Shown here piece after piece: positions 25,299 through 33,939 of a stretch of 64,000 nucleotides of DNA. Each line of letters opens with the position of its first letter. Positions within the stretch are counted from its first letter, which is position 1. The stretch is from CAZDVQ01 sp964508975. Its GTDB lineage: Bacteria > Bacteroidota > Bacteroidia > Chitinophagales > Saprospiraceae. The stretch is taken from assembly GCA_964508975.1 (NCBI GenBank), contig CAZDVQ010000019.1, positions 1-64,000 on the forward strand, read 5' to 3'. The notes below the pieces were generated by a model, which ran no database searches, was not told the origin of the DNA, and was given only the letters and a program-made list of their open reading frames with translations. The translations under genes and the position numbers were made by a program.

Positions 25299-27188
25299 AT
25301 GGCTAAGATTAGCATCAATATCAATAAAGGAACTGTTGAGCAGGCTGGGCCAAAGCCCGAGCAGAAACCCCTCATCGTGGGTATCGACCTCGGTACCACC
25401 AACAGCTTGGTGGCCTATATGCTCGATGCCCAACCGGTTTGTGTCAACGACCCTAACGGCAAGAACACGCTCGTGCCCTCGGTTATACACTTCCAGCCCG
25501 ACCAATCGGTACTGGTAGGCGATGCGGCCAAGGCAAAACTTGTGTCCGATCCTGCCAATACCATCTACTCTGTCAAACGCCTCATGGGTAAATCTTTCAA
25601 GGACCTCGCCCGGGTATCTGATTATTTTGGGTATAAAATTATTGATGAAGATCAAGATAAATTGGTCAAAATCAGGGTTCAAGATAAATTTTTCACCCCT
25701 GTCGAGCTGTCTAGCTTTATCCTTGCCGAGCTGAAATTACGCATCGAGGCTCGCTTGGGCCGTAGCGTCGAGAAAGCAGTTATCACCGTGCCCGCCTATT
25801 TTAACGATGCCCAACGCCAAGCCACCCGCGATGCTGGCAAACTCGCTGGCCTCGATGTGCTCCGCATTGTCAACGAGCCTACTGCAGCCAGTCTCGCCTA
25901 CGGTATCGGTCTAGATCTCGACGAAACGAAAACAGTAGCCGTTTACGACCTCGGCGGTGGCACATTCGACATTTCCATTCTCCGCATTGAGCAAGGTATA
26001 TTTGAAGTATTGGCCACCAACGGCGATACTTTCCTAGGTGGCGATGATTTTGACCAGGCCATTATTGAACACTGGGTGAAAACCCTAGGCATCGACCCAG
26101 AAAGCTTGGCCAAGGACAAAAGCCTTATGCAGGGCCTCCGCCTCGAAGCAGAACAAGCCAAAAAAACACTGTCTAGCCAAGACACTTTCTCGTCGGATAA
26201 ACTCAGCAGCCTACCGCAGCTTACCCTCAGCCGAGAAACCTTCGAGCAGCTTATCCAAGGCTTCGTGCAAAAAACATTAGATTGCAGCAAGGCCGCCCTC
26301 CGCGATGCCCAAGTCCAAACTACCGATATCGATGAAATCATCATGGTAGGTGGTTCAACCCGCACGCCGCTGGTCAAAAATAGCGTTCAAGCATTTTTCG
26401 GTAAAGCCGTCAACGATAGCCTCAATCCCGACGAGGTAGTGGCCCTCGGCGCGGCTGTTCAAGCCGATATTCTGGCCGGTAACAACAAGAATTTCTTGCT
26501 GCTCGACATCACCCCGCTGTCGCTCGGCATCGAGACCGTTGGTGGCTTGATGGATGTTATCATCGCCCGGAACAGCAAAGTACCCACCGCTGTTGGCCGC
26601 AATTATACCACCTCGGTGGATGGGCAAACCAAGCTGAAGGTGGCGGTTTTCCAAGGCGAACGCGACTTGGTTAAAGACAACCGCAAACTCGGCGAGTTTA
26701 TCCTGAATGGCATTCCGCCCATGCCAGCGGGTATTCCCAAAATCGAAATCCAGTTCATCCTCGATGCCGACGGCATCCTCAAGGTGAAGGCTTCTGAGTT
26801 GCGCTCCAACACGGTGCAAACCGTTGAAATGCGGGCGCAGTACGGCCTCAGCGAGGAAGATATGGCCAAGATGCTGCTCGATTCTATCGCACATGCCCAA
26901 GACGATATGAAAACCCGAGCTTTAATCGAGGCACAAACAGAGGCTAAAACCATTATCCTGGCGGCGCATAAATTTATCCAGCAGAATAGCGCTATCATGT
27001 CGGAGGAGGAAATTGCTGAAACACAGCAATTGACAAGCCTGCTAGAGCAAGCTACCACCGACACCGACAAAGATGCTATCCAGGTGGCCATGGATAACCT
27101 CAATGCTTTCACGGCGCCCATTGCCCACCGCGCCCTCGACGTGAATATCGCCGATGCGATGAAAGGGAAGGTAGTTTTGGAGGATTAG
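25299..27188 (+). CDS. hscA: Hsp70 family chaperone, HscA-like
   Basis: 629 residues. Hsp70 ATPase domain with IVGIDLGTTNSLVAYM, AVYDLGGGTFDISIL and IIMVGGSTRTPLV, then a substrate-binding domain (LLDITPLSLGIETVGG...). It has an N-terminal extension of about 25 residues and lacks the acidic/GGFP-rich tail of DnaK, pointing to HscA, the chaperone of iron-sulfur cluster assembly. The J-partner HscB and IscU are not in this window. DnaK paralogue remains an alternative name. Its stop codon lies inside the GGAT-octad repeat tract. Confidence 0.85.
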   Translation: MAKISININKGTVEQAGPKPEQKPLIVGIDLGTTNSLVAYMLDAQPVCVNDPNGKNTLVPSVIHFQPDQSVLVGDAAKAKLVSDPANTIYSVKRLMGKSFKDLARVSDYFGYKIIDEDQDKLVKIRVQDKFFTPVELSSFILAELKLRIEARLGRSVEKAVITVPAYFNDAQRQATRDAGKLAGLDVLRIVNEPTAASLAYGIGLDLDETKTVAVYDLGGGTFDISILRIEQGIFEVLATNGDTFLGGDDFDQAIIEHWVKTLGIDPESLAKDKSLMQGLRLEAEQAKKTLSSQDTFSSDKLSSLPQLTLSRETFEQLIQGFVQKTLDCSKAALRDAQVQTTDIDEIIMVGGSTRTPLVKNSVQAFFGKAVNDSLNPDEVVALGAAVQADILAGNNKNFLLLDITPLSLGIETVGGLMDVIIARNSKVPTAVGRNYTTSVDGQTKLKVAVFQGERDLVKDNRKLGEFILNGIPPMPAGIPKIEIQFILDADGILKVKASELRSNTVQTVEMRAQYGLSEEDMAKMLLDSIAHAQDDMKTRALIEAQTEAKTIILAAHKFIQQNSAIMSEEEIAETQQLTSLLEQATTDTDKDAIQVAMDNLNAFTAPIAHRALDVNIADAMKGKVVLED

Positions 27189-27229
27189 AGGATGTGGGGA
27201 TTAGAGGATGTGTGGATTAGGGGATTGAT
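27182..27229. repeat. 8-bp tandem repeat, word GGATTAGA/GGATGTGG
   Basis: Six octads in register: GGATTAGA, GGATGTGG, GGATTAGA, GGATGTGT, GGATTAGG, GGATTGAT. The first unit contains the hscA stop codon (27186-27188), and island 10 starts 5 bp after the last. Another two octads recur at about 27504-27523. Confidence 0.85.
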
Positions 27230-27234
27230 TTTTT

Positions 27235-27363
27235 GGGCGCCCCGCCGCTACGCGTCGGCGGTCCCCTACAGGCGCGCTGTCGCTTGGCGCTACGCGCTGC
27301 CGCCTTTGGCGGCCCCTTCCGGGCACCTGGCGCAGGGCTAAGGGCCGCAAAGCGGCCTTAGCT
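27235..27363 (+). repeat. GC-rich hairpin island 10 (subfamily C)
   Basis: Starts GGGCGCCCCGCCGCTACGC, contains GGCGGTCCCC and ends GGGCACCTGGCGC plus a hairpin AAGGCCGC/GCGGCCTT. Three AACGATG-type heptads follow directly at 27365-27385. Confidence 0.85.
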
Positions 27364-27364
27364 T

Positions 27365-27385
27365 AACGATGAACGATGAAGGATG
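27365..27385. repeat. 7-bp tandem repeat, word AACGATG
   Basis: Three units AACGATG, AACGATG, AAGGATG directly behind island 10. Confidence 0.7.
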
Positions 27386-27405
27386 AATGGGCACAGCCTT
27401 GCCCC

Positions 27406-27477
27406 GCTCCACTAGGAGCGGTATGTTAATAGAACCGAGCGGTTACAGGGTATTTTAGCTCCGCTAGTAGCGACACC
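27406..27477. repeat. other intergenic repeat (GCTCC...GGAGCGGTATGTTAATAG)
   Basis: A stem GCTCC/GGAGC followed by GGTATGTTAATAGAA, then TTTTAGCTCCGCTAGTAGCGAC. From memory this resembles a short repeat widespread in Bacteroidota genomes; I cannot check that here. It is not part of the GGGCG island family. Confidence 0.4.
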
Positions 27478-27577
27478 CATGCTCGGCTGCTGCGCAGCCT
27501 CGCGATTAGAGGATGTGGGGATTATTGCAGCACCAATACCTGGTAAGCCCGAAAAACTATCAGGGTGGGGGCGGGGC

Positions 27578-27598
27578 AACTCATAACTTCTAACTCAT
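27578..27598. repeat. 7-bp tandem repeat, word AACTCAT
   Basis: Three units AACTCAT, AACTTCT, AACTCAT at the left boundary of the rhs remnant. Confidence 0.65.
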
Positions 27599-27607
27599 AA
27601 CTTTTTT

Positions 27608-27829
27608 TGTCGTTTGCCGGACAACGCGTATGTTTGTAGCCACTATGAAAGCATAGTGGTATCGGCTACCGATTACTTTCCGTTTGGCTGGGAGATGCCG
27701 GGACGCTCGGTGAACAAGGCTGGGTAAAGGTTTGGGTTTAATGGTGTTGAGCGTAGCCCCGAGATTGGGGATGGCCACAACACGACCTTCTTCCGCGAGC
27801 AGGATACCCGCATAGCGAGGTGGTGGCAG
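27608..27829 (+). pseudogene. broken RHS repeat-associated core (5' remnant)
   Basis: Read in the frame of the downstream gene this gives YESIVVSATDYFPFGWEMPG, then a TAA stop at 27725-27727, then RFGFNGVERSPEI and FREQDTRIARWWQVNP. These are the core motifs of Rhs proteins (usually SDYYPFGM.MPGR.., YRFGFNGKE.D.E, D.RIGRWLSVDP). The stop falls where the family has Tyr (TAC/TAT to TAA), and everything upstream of about 27608 is missing, replaced by repeat DNA. So only the last part of an rhs gene survives. Confidence 0.8.
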
Positions 27830-28660
27830 GTGAATCCCAAAATACGTGACTTTGAAAGCCCCTACGTGATGATGGGCAATAACCCTGTGCTGTTTAGTGA
27901 TGTGCTAGGGGATACAACTAGGATTTATGACACTTACGGTACACTTTTGAGAACCTACGATGATAACTTCTCTGATAATCAAGAACATTTTTTTAATCCT
28001 GGTGAATATGAGAGGTTTGTTGGCTTGTATCAAAAGCACATAAACAAAGAGGGTAAATTCGATGAAAATTTTGAGGCAGGTGTTTTCCGCACGCTCTCTA
28101 AGTTTTATATTGGCAATAATACTCGAAACGGATTAAAAGAATTGGCAATTGCTGGAGAGGCAGAAGGTTACGAACAGTATGCGGTATTAACCATTTCGAA
28201 CACTAAGGAACTTGAAGTTATCAATCTTTCTAGTAGAATACCTACCACAAATATTTACGGTAATAAATACGGATCAAATATTCAGGAAGATGGTACTCGA
28301 AGTCCTGCTGGCGTAAAGCTTTCGGTGGGAAATGCACAGGGTTTTTTACACGAGTTTAAGAACATCGCAACCGACGCTCACACTCATGGGCTTTACTCTA
28401 TAAAAACGGAAAATTCAGGTAAGCGAGCCAACCTATTAATTGCAAGTGGCTCGGATGAAGGCGGCTCTACTCTACAGAATTATTCAGCTGATTATGGTCA
28501 ACAATTTAATTTTTCCATAATAGCAACTACAAAAGGATATAATATTTATTCAATTTTTGACTTCCAACGAGAGTATGAAGAAAGATTATACAACTTTAAA
28601 GGCCAGTATAAAGGAACTCCAGTCAATAAAAAACCAGGCACGTATGAGCAAAAGAATTAA
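27830..28660 (+). CDS. Rhs C-terminal region with toxin-like tail
   Basis: 276 codons from GTG 27830, in frame with the broken core. The first 30 residues (NPKIRDFESPYVMMGNNPVLFSD) are the end of the Rhs core, closing with the usual N-N-P-V/I-L-F-x-D-x-x-G; the remaining 240 are the variable tail, the toxin in intact Rhs proteins. It has TDAHTHGLYSI (about residues 183-193), a His-x-His pattern that recalls JAB/DUF4329-like tails, but I cannot name a domain. The region is much more AT-rich than its neighbours, which suggests import. Its last 17 bp overlap the start of the lipoprotein gene. Without a start and secretion domain it is probably an orphan cassette. Confidence 0.65.
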   Translation: MNPKIRDFESPYVMMGNNPVLFSDVLGDTTRIYDTYGTLLRTYDDNFSDNQEHFFNPGEYERFVGLYQKHINKEGKFDENFEAGVFRTLSKFYIGNNTRNGLKELAIAGEAEGYEQYAVLTISNTKELEVINLSSRIPTTNIYGNKYGSNIQEDGTRSPAGVKLSVGNAQGFLHEFKNIATDAHTHGLYSIKTENSGKRANLLIASGSDEGGSTLQNYSADYGQQFNFSIIATTKGYNIYSIFDFQREYEERLYNFKGQYKGTPVNKKPGTYEQKN

Positions 28661-29252
28661 TTACATCATAGGTATAATAATAATTATATTTTTATCCGCC
28701 TGCGAACCAACAACTTCAGTATCAAAGCAGAATGATACAATCGTTAGCGTGCCTGATACTGTTCATTCATTAAAAAGGAGTGAATTATTAATTTATAAAA
28801 AACTGCTGCCAGGGGAATTGCACCCTAGTCGAGACAGCTCAAATTTAATTAGAATATATAAAACAACAGCATTTGATAAAACTACAGTACATATTATTAG
28901 CTATTTAAATGGAGTGTTTCGCTGTAAATTTGCTGTCCTTTGGGGAGGCTATTATGAGATAGAGATTTTAAAAAAAATGAACGATGAAACATTGAATAGC
29001 ATAAAAAATATTGAAAGAAAAATTGAAAATGATACACTATTAGAGGTGTACAATGCCATAGATGAAAAACTTGGAAATGCAATGACGATAATAGAGTATA
29101 AAAATTTGGAGCGGAATCAATTGAAGTTACTCTACTTTTTAAATTCAGATGACTATAGCGGAGACCTTGATCAGAGGACTGAGCAGTTACTGGGCATGGT
29201 GAAAGCGCTCTTTAAAGAGCAATGTTCTTGTGAATATAATAGATGGAATTAG
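28644..29252 (+). CDS. lipoprotein, probable immunity protein of the Rhs tail
   Basis: 202 residues from ATG 28644, overlapping the toxin-like gene by 17 bp. Lipoprotein signal: MSKR, hydrophobic run of Ile, lipobox LSAC with Cys at 20. The rest is an unrecognised, Lys/Glu-rich helical domain. Position behind an Rhs tail and the overlap suggest an immunity protein located in the envelope, implying the toxin acts in the periplasm (inference). AT-rich like the tail. A longer frame back to 28557 lies inside the toxin gene and is not likely. Confidence 0.65.
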   Translation: MSKRINYIIGIIIIIFLSACEPTTSVSKQNDTIVSVPDTVHSLKRSELLIYKKLLPGELHPSRDSSNLIRIYKTTAFDKTTVHIISYLNGVFRCKFAVLWGGYYEIEILKKMNDETLNSIKNIERKIENDTLLEVYNAIDEKLGNAMTIIEYKNLERNQLKLLYFLNSDDYSGDLDQRTEQLLGMVKALFKEQCSCEYNRWN

Positions 29253-29478
29253 TTCAGCAACGTAATTTTAAACAGACTCATATTCAGAATTCCTACCTAA
29301 TTTTAGGGCACTACCTATAATAAAGAACGAAGTGGTATCTTCACAAACCAAATCATTTCAAAATGAGGGGCAAGTAGAGCCGCTTTATACATCAAGGATA
29401 AACGCACGGCAGAAAAGGGCTCGGCCTTGCATAATAATGTGAGGTGCGGATTAGCCCTACTTATTGTGTTGTTTCTTT
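29253..29478. other. intergenic, nothing clearly recognised
   Basis: AT-rich spacer behind the lipoprotein gene, becoming mixed at 29320-29460. A minus-strand frame (29315-29551) has no protein-like features. Possibly an old repeat. Confidence 0.4.
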
Positions 29479-29686
29479 GGGCGCCCCGCCGCTTCGCATC
29501 GGCGGTAAGCCATTTGCAGGAGCAAATGGTGCGCTTGCTACAAATGTGCATTTAGCACATTTGTTTTTGCTTCGCAAAACCGCTTCGCTTATCCTCTGGG
29601 CTCCCTAGACGGTCGGTGCTTTGCACCTGCGCCTGGCGGCGCAGCCCGCCGGGCACCTGGCGCAGGGCCAAGGCCGTAAAGCGGCA
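29479..29686 (+). repeat. GC-rich hairpin island 12 (subfamily C with inserted hairpins)
   Basis: Starts GGGCGCCCCGCCGCTTCGC, then a string of hairpins CCATTTGC/GCAAATGG, ACAAATGTGC/GCACATTTGT and the CGCAAAACCGCTTCGC module, then the C tail GGGCACCTGGCGC. The inner block matches island 5 in inverse orientation. Confidence 0.85.
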
Positions 29687-29796
29687 TTTTGTCTGAACTG
29701 TGATTTGTGTGATTATTATGATTAATATGATAGGCAAACTCGGTGTGTGCCATCACAAAAATCAAATAAATCAAAGGAATCATAGTTCAGACAAAA
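29687..29796. repeat. inverted pair of 9-bp repeat arrays with GTCTGAAC ends
   Basis: Ends TTTTGTCTGAAC (29687) and GTTCAGACAAAA (29785-29796) are exact complements. Each arm is a degenerate 9-bp array: TGTGTGATT, ATTATGATT on the left; AATCAAATA, AATCAAAGG, AATCATAGT on the right. It sits exactly between islands 12 and 13. Confidence 0.8.
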
Positions 29797-29800
29797 ACGT

Positions 29801-29954
29801 AGGGGCGACCCTTATGGTCGCCCAGGGTTAGGCACGCCAGAACACTACCCGGCCTAGCAGCCTGGAGGGCAGCCGCCTTGGCGGCTGGTGCGAAGCACCG
29901 AGGCGAACAGCCGAGCCCGGAAGGGTGCGGCGGCGCACCGCGCCGCAGGCCCCA
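29801..29954 (-). repeat. GC-rich hairpin island 13 (divergent)
   Basis: Minus-strand start TTTTGGGGCCTGCGGCGCG with hairpins CCGCCAAGGCGG and GGTGCTTCGCACC and an end hairpin GGGCGACC/GGTCGCCC. Shares layout but not detailed sequence with the others. A further small hairpin AGGGGCGCACC/GTGTGCGCCC lies at 29992-30018. Confidence 0.65.
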
Positions 29955-30061
29955 AAAAGAATAAAATATTTTTGTTTTGCGTTTTTGTTTGTAGGGGCGC
30001 ACCTACGTGTGCGCCCGGGGTAAGCCCAGCAGTAAAACGCCCCCCGTACAGTCGCAATATT

Positions 30062-30721
30062 TTACATCCGCACCAAGGGGTGGCGATCGTTATAGATTAA
30101 TAAAATCCGGAATAAATATTTCTCTTGGTTGTCATGCGGCAACATATCCAGGGCCTTGAGCAAATCTGGGTCGTTTTTCATGATTTCGCGGAAAGTCTCC
30201 ACCGAAAAATCTAGAATTTCACCAGTTTCGGGTAGTAGTACTTTTTGCAATTGAGCGGGTTCTCGCACCATCGTTTGGCGCTTAGTCACCAATAAGCCTG
30301 TTTGTGGGTGGTACACACTATACACGTGGGGCATATACACGTAGCCATCGTAGTAGAAATAACTGATTCTGCCCGTTACATGTAGGTGAACGTAAATATA
30401 TTCCTTTGGCGATTTAGGGTCACGGCTCACGCGGATATAAGGCTGCCCTTGCCAGCATAAACCCCAGAGGCTATCCAAGGAGGGGAAACCATCTATTTTG
30501 GTATCACCGGTTGAGTATGACACGTGGAGCACGTTTTTTTCCTGGTCCAACATGATTTCAAGCGTAGGCATGTCCTCGAAACGCATGTGCGGTTTGTTGT
30601 TGGCAAACTGCTCCGCATCTAGGTAAACGCCCTCGGCATAACGGAAACCATTGCCCAAAGCCGTTGGCTGAGCCGATAAGCCCATGCTCAAACACAGGCC
30701 AAGGAATAGTAAATAACGCAT
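30062..30721 (-). CDS. secreted protein of unknown function
   Basis: 219 residues with a signal peptide (MRYLLFLGLCLSMGLSAQ, cut after residue 18). The mature part is beta-rich with many aromatic residues (ISYFYYDGYVYMPHVYSVY) and no motif I can name. I do not recognise the family. The same wording occurs in Bacteroidota periplasmic proteins only in general composition. Divergent from the helicase gene, 68 bp away. Confidence 0.75.
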   Translation of the reverse strand: MRYLLFLGLCLSMGLSAQPTALGNGFRYAEGVYLDAEQFANNKPHMRFEDMPTLEIMLDQEKNVLHVSYSTGDTKIDGFPSLDSLWGLCWQGQPYIRVSRDPKSPKEYIYVHLHVTGRISYFYYDGYVYMPHVYSVYHPQTGLLVTKRQTMVREPAQLQKVLLPETGEILDFSVETFREIMKNDPDLLKALDMLPHDNQEKYLFRILLIYNDRHPLVRM

Positions 30722-30775
30722 GTAATTGCTTTAAAGATTAAACGCTGTATGCAGCCTTATCGTTTGCAAATGTAT

Positions 30776-30783
30776 TACTTTTG
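30776..30783 (+). promoter_or_regulatory. -7 element of the helicase-nuclease gene
   Basis: TACTTTTG ends 6 bp before the ATG at 30790, so transcription would start at or next to the A of the start codon: a possible leaderless mRNA. Confidence 0.5.
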
Positions 30784-30789
30784 CCTAAG

Positions 30790-33700
30790 ATGCAAGTAAG
30801 AGATCAATATCTGTCGAAATTCCGCGAGGTCATCGCGGGCCTTAACGAGGCGCAACGCGAAGCCGTGGAGCAACTCGATGGTCCTATGTTGGCCATTGCT
30901 GGACCAGGCACGGGCAAAACCCGCATTTTGGCGGCCCGCATTGGTCAAATTTTGCTCGAAACCGATACGGCAGCACACAACATACTTTGCTTAACTTTTA
31001 CCGATGCCGCCGTGGTGGCCATGCGCGAACGCTTGCTGGATTTTATTGGTCCGGAAGCTTACCGTGTGCCTATTTTTACGTTCCACGCGTTCTGCAACAC
31101 GGTTATACAGGAAAACCTGGAATATTTTGGCCGGGCTGAACTGGAGCCCCTGACCGACTTAGAACGCATTGCCCTTATACGCGGCATGTTGCTCGATTTG
31201 CCGCCCGACCACCCACTGCGGGCATTTAAGCGCGATAACCTGTTTTACGAGCAGAACCTCATCAACCTGTTCCGCACCATGAAATCGGAAGGTTGGGATG
31301 TGGCCCATATGCTCCACAGCATTGATACCTACCTGGAAGACCTACCCAACCGCGAGGAATACGTCTACAAAAAGAAAACAGGCAATGCCGAGAAAGGCTC
31401 TTTGAAGTTCGTGCAGCTTCAGGAAGAGAGCTTCAAAATGGAAAAGCTGAAAGCGGCCGTGCTGCTCTTCGAAGATTATAACGAGGCACTCAAAAAGCAA
31501 AAACGCTACGACTACGAGGACATGGTGCTCTGGGTCATAGATGCTTTTTCTCGAAACCCTTTCTTGCTGCGCAATTACCAAGAACGCTACCTCTATGTGC
31601 TGGTTGACGAGTTTCAAGACACGAACGGTGCCCAAAACGATGTGCTCAAATACCTCATCAGCTTTTGGGATAACCCCAACGTTTTTGTAGTCGGCGACGA
31701 CGATCAGGCCATTTACGAGTTCCAAGGGGCCAGGCTCGACAACATCGTTCGGTTTTACCAAAGCTACCAGGATAGTATTGCCCTGGTGGTACTGAGCGAG
31801 AATTACCGCTCCTCCCAAAAAATTCTCGATGCTTCTACCGGGCTGATTGACCGCAATGCCTTGCGCTTGATTAAGCAACTGCAAGGTCTGGCACTCAGCA
31901 AAAACTTGCTGGCCCAACACACTGACTATGCTCAACTCGAGTTTGATCCGCAAATTCTTTCGTTTGAACACCCACTGGCTGAAGAAGTAGCCATCTGGAA
32001 ACAAATACAAGCTTGGGCTGAGGCGGGCATCCCCTACAACGAGATGGCCGTTATCTACCGGAAACATGAACAAGCCGAACGCCTACAACTACTCCTAGAA
32101 CGCAGCGGGATAGCTGTTGATACTAAAAAACAAGTCAACGCCCTAGATAGTCTGCCCGTGCAGCGCCTGCGCAGGATACTAGAATTTATCTGGCTGGAAC
32201 ACAACAAGGCCCAAAGCGGCGAGCCGATGTTGTACGAAATACTCCATGATGAATGTTGGGGCATTGCCTTGGCTGACTTGCGCCGACTATCTTTCTACAT
32301 GGCCAAGTTTAGCCTGCAAGAAGAACAACTCAACTGGCTTGATGTACTGCAAGACACCGAACGCTTGCAACTGGCGGGTATCCGCCAACCCGAACGCTTT
32401 GTACAAGCGGGCAGCTCGCTGTATTTTTGGATCAGCAAGATTCAACAATGGGGCTTGCTTAAGTTGCTTGAATCTGTGCTGAATCGCTCTGGCATGTTGC
32501 AACTCAGTGCAGACGGTGATGATAAAATTTGGGACTTGAAAATGTTGTACAGCTTTTTCGAGTTTGTACGGCAAGAGTCGCAACGCGATGCCAAGTTTAA
32601 CCTGCACAAGTTGTTGGAAACCATCAAGAATATGGAGCGCAACCGCTTGAGCTTACCGGTGTTTTACAACGAATCGGCCAAGCGGGGCGTACACTTTGTA
32701 ACGGCCCACGGGGCCAAGGGCCTAGAGTTTAGGCGGGTTTGGATCATGGCCTGCAACGAGAAAGCCTGGAATAAAAAAGGCGGTAACCATAATCGCTTTA
32801 AATTACCCGATACGCTCATCCTATCGCAGGTAGAACAAGATGCCGAAGAATCGGCTCGCCGCTTGTTTTACGTGGGCATGACCCGTGCGCAAGAACAACT
32901 ATACATCAGTTACGCACTGAACGACGAAGCGGATAAACCACAAAACGCCGCCATTTTTGTACACGAGTTGATAGAAAGTACCGGGCTAAGTGTACAACAT
33001 CAACAAGTATCTAGTGCCGATGTGCTGTCGGCCAGACAATACCTGCTCACCGAAACCAGCAGTCCTAGCCTGGAGCTACCGCCAAAAGAAATTTTGGATA
33101 GCTTGCTCGAAAACCTGAGTATCAGTGCCACGGCGCTCGACCGTTATTTGCGTTGCCCGCTGGAGTTTTACTACCTCAACGTGTTGCGTGTGCCCACGGG
33201 TAGCAGTGAGTTTGCAGCTTACGGCTCGGCTGTACACGAGGCCATCGAAAAGCTTTTCCGGAAGGCCAAGGTGCAAAAGAAAAAGGGTTTCCCCAGCGAG
33301 AAGTACTTCATGCAAGCCTTTGAATCTGGTTTGCGCAAGCAAGGTACACACCTCTCGCGGGAAAGTTATGCCGAGTGGTTCAAAATTGGCCAAGCCGTGT
33401 TGCCACGGTATTATCGCGAAAGGGTGAACCAGTGGGAGCTAGAATCGTTCCCAGAACAGCGCTTGGCCCGTGTGGAATGTGACGGTGTGCCCATCACGGG
33501 CATCATCGACAAGGTGGAGATGAGCAGCGGTGATAGTGTTCGCTTGATTGATTATAAAACAGGTAGCCAAGATCCTAAAAACTTGGCGAGGCCTAGTGAT
33601 AAATCGCCGTACGGGGGTAAATATTGGCGGCAAATGGCTTTTTACCGAATCTTGTACAGCTTGTCGAAGTATAATTACTACTACATTGACGGTACGTTCA

Positions 33701-33939
33701 TAGATTACGTAACGCCGGACGACCAAGGTGTATTTCCCCTTATGGAGGTAAAGCATAGCCCGGACGATATCCAACTGGTGCGGGGTTTAATCAAGGAAAC
33801 TTGGGGCAAAATAATGGCCCATGAGTTTACAAACGGTTGTGGCAAAGATGACTGCAACTGGTGTAAACTAGCCCGAATACAAAGCCGTGAGTCGTCCTTG
33901 CGGCACCCCGACGAGGAAGCGCTTGATGAGATGGCATAA
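30790..33939 (+). CDS. UvrD/AddA-like DNA helicase fused to a RecB-type nuclease
   Basis: 1049 residues from ATG 30790. SF1A helicase motifs in order: GPGTGKT (I), VDEFQDTN (II), GDDDQAIYEFQGAR (III), LSENYRSS (IV), TAHGAKGLEF (V), RLFYVGMTRAQEQL (VI). The C-terminal third is a PD-(D/E)XK nuclease: GIIDKVE and LIDYKTG (about residues 905-925). Cysteines flank it as in AddB's iron-sulfur staple: RYLRCPLEFYY before it and CGKDDCNWC after it (C-x4-C-x2-C). It probably acts in double-strand break resection or repair, as a one-chain version of an AddAB-like activity. The stop codon TAA is the target duplication of the adjoining 160-bp element. Confidence 0.88.
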   Translation: MQVRDQYLSKFREVIAGLNEAQREAVEQLDGPMLAIAGPGTGKTRILAARIGQILLETDTAAHNILCLTFTDAAVVAMRERLLDFIGPEAYRVPIFTFHAFCNTVIQENLEYFGRAELEPLTDLERIALIRGMLLDLPPDHPLRAFKRDNLFYEQNLINLFRTMKSEGWDVAHMLHSIDTYLEDLPNREEYVYKKKTGNAEKGSLKFVQLQEESFKMEKLKAAVLLFEDYNEALKKQKRYDYEDMVLWVIDAFSRNPFLLRNYQERYLYVLVDEFQDTNGAQNDVLKYLISFWDNPNVFVVGDDDQAIYEFQGARLDNIVRFYQSYQDSIALVVLSENYRSSQKILDASTGLIDRNALRLIKQLQGLALSKNLLAQHTDYAQLEFDPQILSFEHPLAEEVAIWKQIQAWAEAGIPYNEMAVIYRKHEQAERLQLLLERSGIAVDTKKQVNALDSLPVQRLRRILEFIWLEHNKAQSGEPMLYEILHDECWGIALADLRRLSFYMAKFSLQEEQLNWLDVLQDTERLQLAGIRQPERFVQAGSSLYFWISKIQQWGLLKLLESVLNRSGMLQLSADGDDKIWDLKMLYSFFEFVRQESQRDAKFNLHKLLETIKNMERNRLSLPVFYNESAKRGVHFVTAHGAKGLEFRRVWIMACNEKAWNKKGGNHNRFKLPDTLILSQVEQDAEESARRLFYVGMTRAQEQLYISYALNDEADKPQNAAIFVHELIESTGLSVQHQQVSSADVLSARQYLLTETSSPSLELPPKEILDSLLENLSISATALDRYLRCPLEFYYLNVLRVPTGSSEFAAYGSAVHEAIEKLFRKAKVQKKKGFPSEKYFMQAFESGLRKQGTHLSRESYAEWFKIGQAVLPRYYRERVNQWELESFPEQRLARVECDGVPITGIIDKVEMSSGDSVRLIDYKTGSQDPKNLARPSDKSPYGGKYWRQMAFYRILYSLSKYNYYYIDGTFIDYVTPDDQGVFPLMEVKHSPDDIQLVRGLIKETWGKIMAHEFTNGCGKDDCNWCKLARIQSRESSLRHPDEEALDEMA

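Noticed and set aside
28557..28643. Longer N terminus of the immunity lipoprotein
   Set aside because: It would overlap the toxin-like gene by over 100 bp and bury the lipoprotein signal; the ATG at 28644 gives a proper lipobox position.
29479..29954. Possible CRISPR array because of regularly spaced repeats and hairpins
   Set aside because: Repeats are not identical, spacing is irregular and no cas gene is near; they are part of the island family.
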